From contig NZ_CP050296.1 in NCBI RefSeq assembly GCF_014189455.1, positions 1 to 64,000 of the forward strand: a stretch of DNA of 64,000 nucleotides, in the 5' to 3' direction. The notes beneath the pieces were generated by a model. The model was not told where the DNA came from. It saw only the letters and a list, made by a program, of their open reading frames with translations, and ran no database searches. The position numbers and the translations under genes were made by a program. This document shows positions 1-13,960 of the stretch, in pieces. The DNA comes from Mesorhizobium huakuii (GTDB lineage: Bacteria; Pseudomonadota; Alphaproteobacteria; Rhizobiales; Rhizobiaceae). Position 1 is the first letter of the stretch. The number at the start of each line of letters is the position of its first letter.

Positions 1-1284
1 CGCCTTCGCCAGATGCGCCGCAATCGCGCTGGCCAGCATGCAGCCCGTCCCGCGCATCGATGCGGCAAGGCGCGGTGTGTCGAAGCGGATTGGCTCTTGA
101 TCGGAGCGCAACAGAATGTCAGTTGATCGAGGCCCCGATGCGTGGCCGCCCTTGATCACCAGGGCCTGCGCTGCGGCGGCCATCAATTCCTGGCCTTGCA
201 ACACTGCGCCGTCCTCGTCCACCGCCAGTTCCGAGCCAACAAGGAGCGCCAGTTCGACGAGATTGGGTGTTACGAGACGGCAAAGCGGCATCAGATCACT
301 TTTCATGGCGGCGATGGCACCTGCTTCCAGGAGCGCCCGGCCTGACGTCGAAGCCAGCACGGGGTCGAGCACTGCCGGCACCTGCGGATTTTCGCGCAGC
401 ACGGCGGCAACGGCGGTGATGATATCGGCCGTTGCGAGCATGCCGATCTTGATGGCCGCCACATGGTTGGCCTGCAACGCCGCTCGCATCTGATCTGCGA
501 CCAGACTGGGTTGCACATGATGGATTGCCGTGACGGCTTCGTGCGTCTGCACCGTTAGTGCAGTGACAGCAAGGCAGGTGCGCACGCCAATGGAAGAGAT
601 CGTCTCGATATCGCGTGCAATTCCAGCCCCACCGCTGGAGTCCGATCCACCGACGACAAGCACATAAGGGTCTCGCTTCAGCGCCATCGGTCCGTCTTTT
701 TCGATCCATTCCCGCGTGCGCGCTTCGGGATCGGCATTCAATGTGATGTCGGTGACCACCGCCGCGCTGTCGCCGCCTGAGGCGAAGACACCGTCGAGCC
801 GGTCAGGGTTGAGGCCGCCTATGGCGACCAGGGGTATCGGTGCGACCCGGCGCTTCCACTCGCGGATCCGTTCTATCCCTTGCGGCGCCCATTTCATCTT
901 CTTCAGGATCGTGGGATAGACGGGCCCCAACGCGATATAGTCAGGCTCGGCGGCCATCGCCGTTTCCAGTTCGATATCATCATGTGTGCTCAGTCCGAGC
1001 CTCACGCCGGCTGCCCGTATCCGCGAGCGGTCGGCGGTCTGCAAATCCTCCTGGCCAAGATGCACGAAGTCGCAACCTTCCTCGATCGCCAGCCGCCAGT
1101 GGTCGTTGACAATGAGTTGGCATTGCTGCTCGGCGCACAAGGCCTTCGCCTTGCTGATTTCGGCGCGCAACCCGGCATCATCCATGGTCTTGATGCGAAG
1201 CTGCACCAGCTTGACGCCGAGCGGCACCAGCCGTTCGATCCAGGCGGCGCTGTCGACGATCAGATAGAAGGGATCGAGCTTCAT
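1..1284 (-). CDS. thiED: ThiE-ThiD continuous ORF (thiamine-phosphate synthase + HMP/HMP-P kinase), cut by window edge
   Basis: One open frame runs from ATG at 1284 to base 1 (428 codons) without a stop and leaves the window. Residues 1-199 form a complete thiamine-phosphate synthase: LIVND near 57-61, VHLGQED at 74-80, GPVYPT at 120-125 and the Gly-rich VAIGG near 153. From Met200 an HMP/HMP-P kinase follows: [10 protein letters not shown] at 213-222, DPVLASTSG, an IKGGH motif and the catalytic-loop GTGC at 412-415. ThiD makes HMP-pyrophosphate and ThiE joins it to the thiazole phosphate, so the two steps are consecutive. The start overlaps the thiG stop (ATGA), as expected in the thi operon. 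Odd: the linker is only a few residues. Removing one A from the run of five at about 699-703 would end ThiE in a TGA just after the ThiD ATG at 687, so the fusion could be real or an indel artefact. The enzyme assignments are secure; the fusion is less so. Confidence 0.85.
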   Translation of the reverse strand, partial: MKLDPFYLIVDSAAWIERLVPLGVKLVQLRIKTMDDAGLRAEISKAKALCAEQQCQLIVNDHWRLAIEEGCDFVHLGQEDLQTADRSRIRAAGVRLGLSTHDDIELETAMAAEPDYIALGPVYPTILKKMKWAPQGIERIREWKRRVAPIPLVAIGGLNPDRLDGVFASGGDSAAVVTDITLNADPEARTREWIEKDGPMALKRDPYVLVVGGSDSSGGAGIARDIETISSIGVRTCLAVTALTVQTHEAVTAIHHVQPSLVADQMRAALQANHVAAIKIGMLATADIITAVAAVLRENPQVPAVLDPVLASTSGRALLEAGAIAAMKSDLMPLCRLVTPNLVELALLVGSELAVDEDGAVLQGQELMAAAAQALVIKGGHASGPRSTDILLRSDQEPIRFDTPRLAASMRGTGCMLASAIAAHLAKA

Positions 1285-2054
1285 GAGAAAATCGGCCTGC
1301 CGATCGTCGGCGTCGATGGCACGGCGACGTCGCGCGGCTCGATCATGCCCGAGCAAAAGGCCTCACGGCCGGCATCGACCGCCTTGCCGAATGCGCGCGC
1401 CATGCCGACCGGATCGGCCGCCTTGGCGACCGCTGTGTTCAGGAGCACAGCGTCAAAGCCGAGTTCCATGACAGTCACCGCGTGCGACGGACGTCCGAGC
1501 CCTGCATCCACAATCAGTGGGACGCCAGGAAAATGTCCGCGCATCGAACGCAGCGCCATGATGTTGACAGGTCCGAGGGCGGAGCCGATCGGCGCGCACC
1601 ATGGCATCAAGACCTTGCAGCCCGCCTCCAGCAGCCGCTCGGCGACGACAAGATCGTCGGTGGTATAGGGAAATACCGTAAAACCGTCCTCACACAGGAT
1701 ACGGGCAGCTTCGACCAGGCCGAACACGTCCGGCTGCAGCGTGTCGTGGTTGCCGATCACTTCGAGCTTGATCCAGCCAGTACCGAACACTTCGCGCGCC
1801 ATTTTCGCGGTCGTGACAGCTTCCTTGACGGAGTGGCAGCCGGCAGTATTGGGCAGGATTTTTACACCCAGCGAGCGGATCAACGACCAGAATTGTTCGC
1901 CAGCCCTGCCGCCTGCCATTTCACGGCGCAACGAGACGGTTACCACCGACGTGCCCGACGCCTTGACCGCATCGGCAAGGATGGCCGGCGAAGGGTATTG
2001 CGCCGTGCCGAGAAGCAGGCGGGAGAGAAGCGTCGTTCCCAGAAGGTCGAACAT
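1281..2054 (-). CDS. thiG: Thiazole synthase ThiG
   Basis: ThiG condenses deoxyxylulose 5-phosphate, dehydroglycine from ThiO and the thiocarboxylate sulfur on ThiS into the thiazole phosphate of thiamine. The 257-residue TIM-barrel protein has the usual length. The imine-forming lysine is visible near residue 96 in the WIKLEV motif, and Gly-rich phosphate-binding segments follow. I chose the ATG at 2054 (MFDLLGT), because the longer upstream frame to 2099 would overlap thiS and has no family similarity. It starts one base after the thiS stop and its own TGA overlaps the ThiE start, so translation is probably coupled along the operon. It lies under the TPP riboswitch upstream of thiC. Confidence 0.95.
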   Translation of the reverse strand: MFDLLGTTLLSRLLLGTAQYPSPAILADAVKASGTSVVTVSLRREMAGGRAGEQFWSLIRSLGVKILPNTAGCHSVKEAVTTAKMAREVFGTGWIKLEVIGNHDTLQPDVFGLVEAARILCEDGFTVFPYTTDDLVVAERLLEAGCKVLMPWCAPIGSALGPVNIMALRSMRGHFPGVPLIVDAGLGRPSHAVTVMELGFDAVLLNTAVAKAADPVGMARAFGKAVDAGREAFCSGMIEPRDVAVPSTPTIGRPIFS

Positions 2055-2221
2055 GCTAGCCTCCCTGCATGGGTGAGAGGATTTCGATCCGGTCGCCATC
2101 GCTCAACTGGAACTCCGCCCGCTTGGCTTTGTGTACGAGATCGCTGTTGACGGCCGTTGCCAGCCAATCGCCCTCATAGTCGAGCACGGCAAGCAGCTCC
2201 GCCAGCGTGGTGGCGGCAACC

Positions 2222-5264
<3,043 letters not shown>

Positions 5265-5277
5265 GGTGAATGCTCCA

Positions 5278-5306
5278 AGTTGAATGGGCCGGCGCTATTT
5301 TGTCAA
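5278..5306 (-). promoter_or_regulatory. Probable promoter of the thi operon
   Basis: On the minus strand a perfect -35 TTGACA (5306-5301) is followed after 17 bases by TCAACT (5283-5278) as a weak -10. The inferred start, near 5271, would place the TPP aptamer at the very 5' end of the transcript. The -10 is poor and this is a sequence-only call. Confidence 0.45.
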
Positions 5307-5370
5307 GCGCATTTGGCCGGCGCGGCAACCGGGACTGATTGCTGTTGTGGACGAAGGTCGGCGGCGAAGC

Positions 5371-6129
5371 TCAGGCGAAGGCCCAGATATCCTCGGCCTG
5401 GAAGCCGACCTGGTAACCCGCCGTCTTCAGTTTGACCACGACCTGGCCGATCTCCGGGGCCGGCAACGCACCAACCTCGACCTTGATCATGCCCGGACGA
5501 TAGCGTTTGAGGTCGAGTTGTTCGAAGACGATCCAGTCGGCGCCTTCGCAATCGACGAGGAAGGCATCGATGTGGCTGATGCCGTTGCGATCGAGCAAGG
5601 TCTGCAGCGTTTCCGAGGGCACCTCGATGTCTTTCAGGTGTGGCGCGAATTTGTTGAAGTTCGCGTCGGCCTCGCCCCAGGCGTTCTTGCCTGACATCAG
5701 ATTGGTGTCGGTAACCGAGGAGCAGCCGATGAACTCGATCGGCAGCGTGCCCGCCTCGAGCGCGGCGGCATCGAAGGTGTGGACGGTGATCGTGCCTTTC
5801 GCCTTGGTGACGGCCACCGGCTCGATGATGAAGCGATTCGTGTCGGGATAGTTGGCGCGCAGCCGCTTCTGATTGTACGGGATCGGCTCGACCAGCATGG
5901 CGCGGGCGCCGGATATCCTGTGCAGCCATGGCGTGACGTCGTCGAACAGCGCGCCGTCGCAAGCGCCGACATTGACCATCTGGAACGGCTGCCCTGCCCC
6001 ACCGAAGCGTGCCTTCAGCGCCGCCCTGGCAAGGAATTTCGTACCGCGCAGCGACGGCCCGCGGTCGAGCAGGCTCGAAGGAAGACCGAGCGACAAGGCG
6101 ATGCGCGCCAGACTGGATAGCGAACTCAT
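5371..6129 (-). CDS. FkbM-family SAM-dependent methyltransferase
   Basis: This is a 252-residue protein of the FkbM methyltransferase family, which generally O-methylates sugar or polyketide hydroxyls. The SAM-binding motif I is VNVGACDGALFDD (about residues 51-63), followed by LVEPIPYN and the family signature DCEGADWIVF near residue 205. The ATG at 6129 overlaps the stop of the upstream membrane protein by four bases (ATGA), so the two are probably co-translated. It is the last gene of a glycan/lipid-sugar block read toward it from 13262, which suggests methylation of a surface glycan residue. The substrate cannot be named from sequence. The ATG upstream at 6192 belongs to the overlapping gene. 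Confidence 0.82.
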   Translation of the reverse strand: MSSLSSLARIALSLGLPSSLLDRGPSLRGTKFLARAALKARFGGAGQPFQMVNVGACDGALFDDVTPWLHRISGARAMLVEPIPYNQKRLRANYPDTNRFIIEPVAVTKAKGTITVHTFDAAALEAGTLPIEFIGCSSVTDTNLMSGKNAWGEADANFNKFAPHLKDIEVPSETLQTLLDRNGISHIDAFLVDCEGADWIVFEQLDLKRYRPGMIKVEVGALPAPEIGQVVVKLKTAGYQVGFQAEDIWAFA

Positions 6130-7357
6130 GGCTTGTCTCCGGGAATGACGTGCAAGGCGGCGCGATGCTGGCCGCGAGCCACGGCCGCCCACAGCGCCAT
6201 GAACGGCGTTGCCAGCAGCAGGAAGGGCGGGATCAGATGTGGGAAATAGATGCGCGTGTCGTGGATCGGGAAGACCGTGAACTTGGCCAGTGCCCCCAGC
6301 ACCAACGCCGCGAACAAAATGCCGGCGCGGCGGTCGAGGCGGAAGCCGGCGCGGCTGGCGGCGAACCAGCCGGCCAGTGCCAGCACCGAAACACCGACCC
6401 AGCTGTTCAGATTGACGGCACGCAGCAGCGATGTGGCAAACGCCTTGAGATAGGCGGTGACCGAGAAGGCCGGCTCGAACCCGTCCATATTATAGTACTG
6501 TTCGATGCTGGAGAACCACAGATGCGGCCACCAGCCGGGATGGTGGGCCCAGTGCGAAATGGCAAAATAGGCGACAAAGGACGCGGCGAAGCCGGCCAGC
6601 GCCCCCAGGCCTTTTGCCGGAAGGCGACCAGAAGGACGGCGAAAACGGCAAGGAAAACAATATTGTCCGGCCGCACCATGAAGGCGAGAAACAGCAGGAT
6701 CGCCGTCGCCGCCTCTCGGCCCCTGATATAGGCGTAGAGCCCGCCGAGCAGCAGCGCCGACGTCAGCAGATCCGGCGTCGAAGCCCGCGCCGCGTCGCCG
6801 AAATCGGCCATGATCAGCACCGCGCCGACCACCGGCGCCAGCGCCAAAGCCTTTTCCGAGCGCAGCCAGAGCAGCGTGATCGCGCCGAACAGCAGCACCG
6901 AAAACAGCTGCACCAGGCGCATCGCCTCGACCGGCGACATCACCGCGCTCAGCGTCGACAGGATCTCGGCGTAGAGGAATTTTATTCGGTACATGCCGAG
7001 CAGAGAATGGAAGTCGGCGGCATTCTCCGTCATGTGGCTGCGGAAGCCGCCGCCATCATCGGTCAGTGCCTTGTAATCTCCCGCCGACACGCCTGATTTG
7101 ACGGTGCTGTAGGCGTAATCATGCAGCGCCTGCACATCGGGATAGCTGCCTTCCTCCGATATTGCGAGATAGGGCAGCATGTCCCAATTGGCGTCGGGCA
7201 TCACCCATGCCGTGAATGCCGTCAGAAGGATGTAGAGCGCGAAGGCCGCCGCACCGATCGGTGCGGCCAGCCGCGCATAACTCCCCTCGCCCCACGCCAG
7301 ACCGGCCTGGACAAGGCGGTCGAGCATGTTCTGCGGAGCGGGTGACTTGGTCAGCAT
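6126..7357 (-). pseudogene. Multi-pass GT-C-like membrane protein, split by a single-base frameshift
   Basis: Two frames together encode about 410 residues of a polytopic membrane protein with eight or more hydrophobic segments. After Met1 and a short cytoplasmic stretch, the first membrane helix is followed by an acidic loop (MPDANWDMLPYL), the layout seen in GT-C glycosyltransferases that use polyprenyl-phosphate sugars. The first frame (from 7357) loses sense after VAFRQKAWG near 6604. One extra G in the five-G run (CCCCC at 6602-6606 on the plus strand) restores the reading ALAGFAASFVAYF, which continues to the stop at 6126. That stop overlaps the FkbM start by ATGA, and total length becomes a multiple of three, so the gene is probably intact in the organism. 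The substrate is unknown; the GT-C assignment is an inference from topology and neighbours. Confidence 0.65.
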
Positions 7358-7380
7358 CGTTGCTCAACGGACTTTCGTTT

Positions 7381-8853
<1,473 letters not shown>

Positions 8854-8913
8854 TTCAATCTCCTGTCCGCGCTACGACCAGCGTCGTGCGCCGTAAACTG
8901 TTTGGCGAGCCCA

Positions 8914-9920
8914 CTATTCGGCGGGCACATGCTTGGTGGCGATGGCGTGCCCGGCCTTCTTGGCGCGGTATTCGCTGTAGGCGGCGATCAGCATGTCCTC
9001 GTCGCGATATTGCGGCACCCAGCCGAGCTGACGCTCGGCCTTGGACACATCGAGCACGCATTCCTCGTCGGCGATCAGATATTGCCCGGATCCATGATCG
9101 GCATGTTCATCAGGTCGAGCAGGTCGAGCGTGCGCTTGACCGCCCAGCCCGGTGTCGGGATCAGGATCGATTTCGATCCGGCATGGCGGATCAGGTCGCC
9201 GAGCAACTTCTTCACCGGCGGCGGGTTGAGCGAGCCAAGATTATAGGCCTCGTTGGGCACGCCGGCCTTCCAGGCCGCGCGGGCAGCTTCCGCGCAGTCG
9301 AACACCGAGATGAACTGATAGGGGTTTTTGCCGGAGCCAATCATCGGCACCGGAAGATTCCAGTCGATCAGCTTGAAGAGTTTTTCGAGAATGCCGAGCC
9401 GGCCGGGGCCGATGATCAGACGCGGCCGGAACAGCGCGATCGACATGCCGCGCTTGCGCCATTCGGCCGCCAGTTCCTCAGTCTTCTGTTTCGACCAGCC
9501 ATATTCGCCAAGCGGCGCGACCGGATGCTCCTCGGTCATCGGCTGGGTGACCGTGTGGCCGTAAATCATGTCGGTCGTGTAGTGGACGAGCCTTAGTGCG
9601 CCAGCCTTGTCCATGGCCTGCATGATGTGCTCGGTGCCGTGGAAATTGACCGGGAAGAAGAAGTCGTGCCGCTTGGCCCGCACCTGGATCGGCGACAGCA
9701 TCTTGGCCGACAGATTGTAGACCATGTCGTCAGCCTTGAGCCCGACCGCGGCGACCGAACCCGGATCGGTGACATCGCATTGGATAAAGCGGACGTTGCG
9801 GTAGTGCGCAAGTTCGCTCCTGGCGATGTCGGCGACGACGACCTCTTCGCCATCGGCCACAAGTTTCGGGGCAAGGTGACGGCCGACGAAACCGTCACCG
9901 CCGAAAATCACATGTCTCAT
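8914..9920 (-). pseudogene. NAD-dependent epimerase/dehydratase (extended SDR), split by a single-base frameshift
   Basis: The N-terminal GGDGFVGRHL (residues 7-16) is a slightly altered SDR GxxGxxG motif, followed by YGWSKQKTEE with the catalytic Tyr-x3-Lys and FRPRLIIGPGR. The first frame stops at 9075 after MDPGNI. Adding one base in the GGG run near 9078 gives DPGQYLIADEECVLD and continues through GWVPQYRDEDMLIAAYSEYR to a TAG at 8914, for 335 residues in total, the normal family length. The lesion is therefore most likely an indel in the sequence. The start ATG overlaps the stop of the SMR-like gene upstream (ATGA). It probably modifies a nucleotide sugar or lipid-linked sugar of the same pathway as its neighbours; the exact sugar is unknown. 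Confidence 0.78.
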
Positions 9921-10351
9921 CGAACGATCTCGTTTGCTGGGATCTTGTCGGGCGTGATGGAAGCGGTCTGGTCTTCATGCCCTCGCCCACTTTGCGCGAT
10001 CAGCACGGTGCCGACGCAGATGCAGGCGATGCCGGCGATGCGCCAGCCATTGAGGTCTTCGCGGAAGACGAAATAGGCGAAGATGGCGACAGCGACATAG
10101 GCAAGGCTGAGGAAGGGATAGGCAAAGGAAAGCTCGACCTTGGACAGCACATAGAGGTGCGAGGCCATGGAGATCACGAAGGTGCATAGGCCGAGGAACA
10201 CCCAGGGGCTGAAGACGATCTGCAGCAGCTTGACGAGCGGATTGACGCCCTCGAACGAGATTGGCCCAAGCGACATCATGCCTTGCTTCAGCATCAGCTG
10301 CGCAGCGGCATTGGTCATGACCGTAAAGAGAATGAAGACGATATATTTCAT
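9917..10351 (-). CDS. SMR/EamA-type four-helix membrane transporter
   Basis: This is a 144-residue protein with four hydrophobic helices, the size of small multidrug resistance and ArnE/ArnF-type lipid-sugar flippase subunits. It begins MKYIVFILFTVMTNAAAQLMLKQ; the AQLMLKQG segment resembles the first helix of ArnE/F and EamA half-transporters. A hydrophilic tail of about 25 residues ends the protein. I chose the ATG at 10351; the upstream in-frame start at 10387 is a TTG with no ribosome site. An unusually AT-rich stretch (10352-10475) separates it from the oxidase upstream and may hold a second promoter for the downstream genes. With polyprenyl-sugar genes on both sides, flipping of a lipid-linked sugar is a reasonable inference. 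Confidence 0.78.
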   Translation of the reverse strand: MKYIVFILFTVMTNAAAQLMLKQGMMSLGPISFEGVNPLVKLLQIVFSPWVFLGLCTFVISMASHLYVLSKVELSFAYPFLSLAYVAVAIFAYFVFREDLNGWRIAGIACICVGTVLIAQSGRGHEDQTASITPDKIPANEIVR

Positions 10352-10475
10352 GCTCGCGCACCCACCCCGTGATTTCCAGTAATACAAACCCGAAAAGATT
10401 TCGTGAACTCACAAGAATGTTTTGAGTAAACCTTGCAATTAATCATTCACTAACCATGATTCATTCCAATTTTAT

Positions 10476-11825
10476 CTATTCCGCCGCCTCAGCGCCGCGC
10501 CGCCGCAGGTCGATGCTGCCAGCCGTACGCGCCCAGAAGTCGGACATGAAGGCGGGGTCGCGCAGCGCTTCCAGTCTCGGCCAGTCCGCAAAGGAAGTAG
10601 CAAAGGTCGCAGCACTCATGCGCGCATCCTTGTAGGGATTGACCGCTCCGCCGGCCGCGACCGTGATGCGGTCGAGCTCGCCAAGCAAAGCGAGCGTGGC
10701 AGCTCCCTTGTTGGGGAAATCCAGCGTCAGCGTGTAGCCTGGGCGCGGGAACGACAGCAGCGCCGGCGAGCGGATCGAACCGAAGCGCTTCAGCACGGTG
10801 AGGAAAGACCCCTGCCCGGCTTGCCGGGCTGCCGCGAGCAGTTCCGGCACGACGATGCGCGCAGCCTCTTCCGGCACCACGCTCTGGTGCTGGAACAGCC
10901 CGTTTGGACCATAAAGCCGGTTCCAGTCGCGCACCCCGTCGAGCGGAAAGAAGAAGCCTTGATAGCCGGTGTGGCGCGGTATCGTCGGCCCGCCCTTCTT
11001 CCATCGGTAGGCGGCGTTGAAAGCAGTCAGGAACGGCCGGTTGAGCACATTGAACGGCGGCTGGAACGGCACGGAAAGATTGCCGCCGGCGCGCGCGGCC
11101 GCATGCGAGCCATGCTCGGCGTGATTGCCAGTAAACAGCAGCCCACGCCCGCTGTTGCGGCCGCCGGCGAGCTGGTCGATCCAGGCCACCGCATATTCAT
11201 TGGCCTGATCCGCCGCTTCGGCCAGATCGAAGAATTCGCCCAGATCGCGAAATGGCGTCGTCGTCTCGACGATGTCGAGCGAAGGCACCCGCATCAGCCG
11301 GATCGAAGCCGACAGGATCAGGCCGGTCAGGCCCATGCCGCCGATGGTCGCCGCAAACAGGCGCGGATTGTCCGTGGCCGAGCAGCGATAGGCCTTCCCA
11401 TCGGACCGCAGCAGCGTGAAGCTTTCGACATGGCAGCCGAACGTGCCGCGCCGGTGATGGTTCTTGCCATGCACGTCATTGGCGATGGCGCCGCCAAGCG
11501 TGACCAATTGCGTGCCCGGAACCACCGCCGGAAAGAAGCCGTAGGGTGCTGCGTGCGCGATGATGTCGGACAACAGCACGCCGGCATCCGCTTCGAGCAC
11601 ACCGGTCTCGGCGTTGAAGGCGCGGATATGGTTCAGCGTCCGCATGTCGACGACCGCGCCGGCCCGGTTCTGGCAGGAATCGCCGTAGGAACGCCCATTG
11701 CCATAGGCCAGCAGCGACCCTTCCTTCGCCTGGCCGCCCTTCAGCAGCGCAATGGCGTCGTCGGCGCGGATCGCACGCGGCGCAGGCGGCGTGGCAAGGC
11801 CGAAGCTGCGAAAACGGTCAGCCAT
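10476..11825 (-). CDS. DprE1-like FAD-binding oxidoreductase
   Basis: This is a 449-residue flavoprotein of the VAO/PCMH fold, closest in layout to decaprenylphosphoryl-ribose 2'-oxidase (DprE1). The FAD-binding domain contains YGNGRSYGDSC (about 41-51), VVPGTQLVTLGGAIANDVHGKNHH (about 100-123) and GGMGLTGLI. The C-terminal half carries the DprE1-type region with YQGFFFPLDGV and LKRFGS. DprE1 oxidises the 2'-OH of decaprenyl-phospho-ribose to a keto intermediate. Two bases upstream lies the UbiA gene whose homologue in mycobacteria makes that very lipid, which strongly supports a polyprenyl-phosphate pentose substrate. No DprE2-type short-chain reductase is directly recognisable in the window. 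The substrate stereochemistry is inferred. Confidence 0.82.
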   Translation of the reverse strand: MADRFRSFGLATPPAPRAIRADDAIALLKGGQAKEGSLLAYGNGRSYGDSCQNRAGAVVDMRTLNHIRAFNAETGVLEADAGVLLSDIIAHAAPYGFFPAVVPGTQLVTLGGAIANDVHGKNHHRRGTFGCHVESFTLLRSDGKAYRCSATDNPRLFAATIGGMGLTGLILSASIRLMRVPSLDIVETTTPFRDLGEFFDLAEAADQANEYAVAWIDQLAGGRNSGRGLLFTGNHAEHGSHAAARAGGNLSVPFQPPFNVLNRPFLTAFNAAYRWKKGGPTIPRHTGYQGFFFPLDGVRDWNRLYGPNGLFQHQSVVPEEAARIVVPELLAAARQAGQGSFLTVLKRFGSIRSPALLSFPRPGYTLTLDFPNKGAATLALLGELDRITVAAGGAVNPYKDARMSAATFATSFADWPRLEALRDPAFMSDFWARTAGSIDLRRRGAEAAE

Positions 11826-11827
11826 GT

Positions 11828-13262
11828 CTACCAGCCCCCGATGACCAGCAGCACGGCGCCGATCGCCACCACGATCTGGCTGCGCCAGTCGCGGATGATG
11901 AAGACGACCGGGTCGTCATGCATCTCGTCGCGGCGCGCCAGGATCCAGACGCGCATGGTGAGGTAAAGGACGATCGGTGGCAGCGGCCAGATCAGCCAGG
12001 GATGCGGATAGAGCTCGCGCACCGCGACACTGTCCATGTAGAGGGCCAGCACCAGTGCCGAGGAGAAGGCGGAGGCCATGCCGGCCTGGGCGACGATCTC
12101 CTGGTCCTCGGTGCGGTAACCGCGCCCGGCAATGCGTTCGCCGGGCGGAATGGCGGTGGTGCGCAATTCGACGAAGCGCTTCACCAGCGCCAGCGACAGG
12201 AAAAAGAAGATCGAGAAGGCGAGCAGCCAGAACGAAACGTCGACGCCGGTCGCGGCAGCACCCGCGATGACGCGGATCGAGTAGAGGCCGGCCAGCGTCA
12301 GCACATCGACCAGAAGCATGCGCTTGAACGACAGCGAATAGGCCGTGGTGACGACCATGTAGCCGCCGAGCACACCGAGGAATTCGATTGGCAAAAACAG
12401 GCCGGCGCCGATGCCGATCGCCAACAGCACGACCATCGCACCGAGGCCGAACGGGATCGACAGCGCGCCGCTGGCGAACGGCCTGTTGCGCTTGGTGACG
12501 TGTTTGCGATCGAGCGCGAGATCGAAGAAATCGTTGAGGATATAGATCGCCGACGCCACCGCGCTGAACGAGATGAACGCCAGCAGGCATTGCCAGATCA
12601 TGTTGGTATTGAAGTACTCGTGCGACAGCACCATCGGCACGGCGATCAGCGAGTTCTTGAGCCACTGATGCACGCGCAGCATCTTGACGATGGTCCGCAA
12701 GGTCGGCTTCGGCGCCGGCATGGTTTCGGCGCCATGCGCCGCCTGCCAGCGCGCGGCATGGCGGTCGGGCGCAACGACGATCGCATTGCGCGCGGCGTCG
12801 AAGACCTGGAGATCGTGGCGGCTGTTGCCGGCATAGTCGAAGCCGCCATCGCCATAGGCTGATATCAGCGAGGCGCGCTTCTTGCCGGAGGTGAGATTGT
12901 CCAAGCCATCGGTCGCCAGCACGCGGTCGAAAATGCCGAGATGGGCTGCTATGGCGTCGGCGAATTTGCGCGGCGTGCCGGTCGCCAGCACGATCTTGCG
13001 GCCTTCGCTGTGCTCAATACGCAGCCGATCGAGCAGCGGCGCGCGATAAGGCAGCGTCGCGGGATCGATGTCGATGCGCTGCGCGATCGCCAGCTTCACC
13101 CGCGCCGGCCCGCCGGCCGCCCAGAACGGCACCAGAAAGATATAGAGCGGGTTCTTCTTGAGGAGGAGGAACAAGCCTTCCCACAAAAAGGTCGGTCGCG
13201 ATCAGCGTGCCGTCGAGATCGACCGCAAGCGGTATTGCGTTCCTGTCCGACCGCGCGTCCAT
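11828..13262 (-). pseudogene. HAD phosphatase-UbiA prenyltransferase fusion (DPPR synthase-like), with a single-base frameshift
   Basis: The protein starts at ATG 13262 with a HAD motif, VDLDGTLIATD (Asp15, Asp17). It changes frame at the five-T run (AAAAA at 13184-13188 on the plus strand); with four Ts the reading becomes ATDLLWEGLFLLLKKN and the gene encodes 477 residues. The N-terminal ~200 residues are a HAD hydrolase (second motif VLATGTP, later GDGGFDYAGNSRHD). The C-terminal half is a polytopic UbiA domain with KMLRVHQWLKNSL and the prenyl-diphosphate site NDFFDLALDRKHVTKRNRP, very like decaprenyl-phosphate phosphoribosyltransferase. It would attach phosphoribose to polyprenyl phosphate and remove the 5-phosphate with the HAD domain. 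It is the first gene of the block. The frameshift looks like an indel, not decay. Confidence 0.8.
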
Positions 13263-13444
13263 GTCTGTCCTGCCCTGCCAGCGTATGATCCGGGAAACCG
13301 GAATCTGGTTGCGCGCCGCTTGTCGGCGTCTTGACGCTGGTATAGCGGGGGATGGCGTAGCGAACGTTAAAACGCCTGGTTGCAGGCGGCTGCCGCACCG
13401 GTATTTCCGGCGTCATTGTTAAGTAACTGCTACCGGAAAGGATA

Positions 13445-13470
13445 AAAGGCCGAGCAAATGCCCGGCCTTT
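13445..13470 (-). terminator. Rho-independent terminator after the small secreted protein gene
   Basis: An 8-bp inverted repeat AAAGGCCG/CGGCCTTT (arms 13445-13452 and 13463-13470, 10-base loop) lies 19 bases past the stop at 13489. On the minus strand the stem runs into TTTTA. The hairpin is symmetric enough to act weakly in both directions. Confidence 0.7.
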
Positions 13471-13488
13471 CCAATCATGCCGCCACGA

Positions 13489-13752
13489 TTACTTGATGCG
13501 GGCGACACCACCCGAGATTTCGACGGTTTCCGAACCGGTCAGGGCCTCGAGGTCCCCATTCGGCAAGGTCACGAAGCAGCCGTTCTGGCAGAACTCGACG
13601 GTTTCACCGCCGGCCAGCGCAAGGTCGGTCTTGCTGCCGCCCTCCGTCACGACCAGCGTGCGGGTCTCGGCGTCCTTGTTGACCGCGCTGGCAGCATGGG
13701 CCGAACCGCTCACGGCGAGCAAGGCCACGGCAGCGACGAGAGACTTCCACAT
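13489..13752 (-). CDS. Small secreted protein of unknown function
   Basis: This is an 87-residue protein starting MWKSLVAAVALLAVSGSAHA, a clear Sec signal peptide with predicted cleavage after AHA (about residue 20). The mature part of about 67 residues is acidic, contains two cysteines close together (FCQNGCFV) that could form a disulfide, and ends in a beta-rich pattern. I recognise no family. The ATG at 13752 is preferred over the one at 13815 because it places the signal peptide at the N-terminus. It is a single-gene unit: a terminator follows it and about 200 bases of non-coding DNA precede it. A periplasmic location is the only functional statement I can support. Confidence 0.7.
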   Translation of the reverse strand: MWKSLVAAVALLAVSGSAHAASAVNKDAETRTLVVTEGGSKTDLALAGGETVEFCQNGCFVTLPNGDLEALTGSETVEISGGVARIK

Positions 13753-13960
13753 TTTGCAATATCGGTGTTCCCACCGCCTCTGTTGCATTTCGCAAGGCAT
13801 TTTCGCCCTTTGCATGGGAGCTTATATGAGATGGAAGCTGAACCGCAACTGAATGCCGCATTCATGCCGCAATCGGCTTTGGCTGCCCGAAGGCATACGT
13901 CCGACCTGTTAATTTCGCGAACCGGCACGATATGATGTCGAAGGCGGCGAACGCGAAGAA

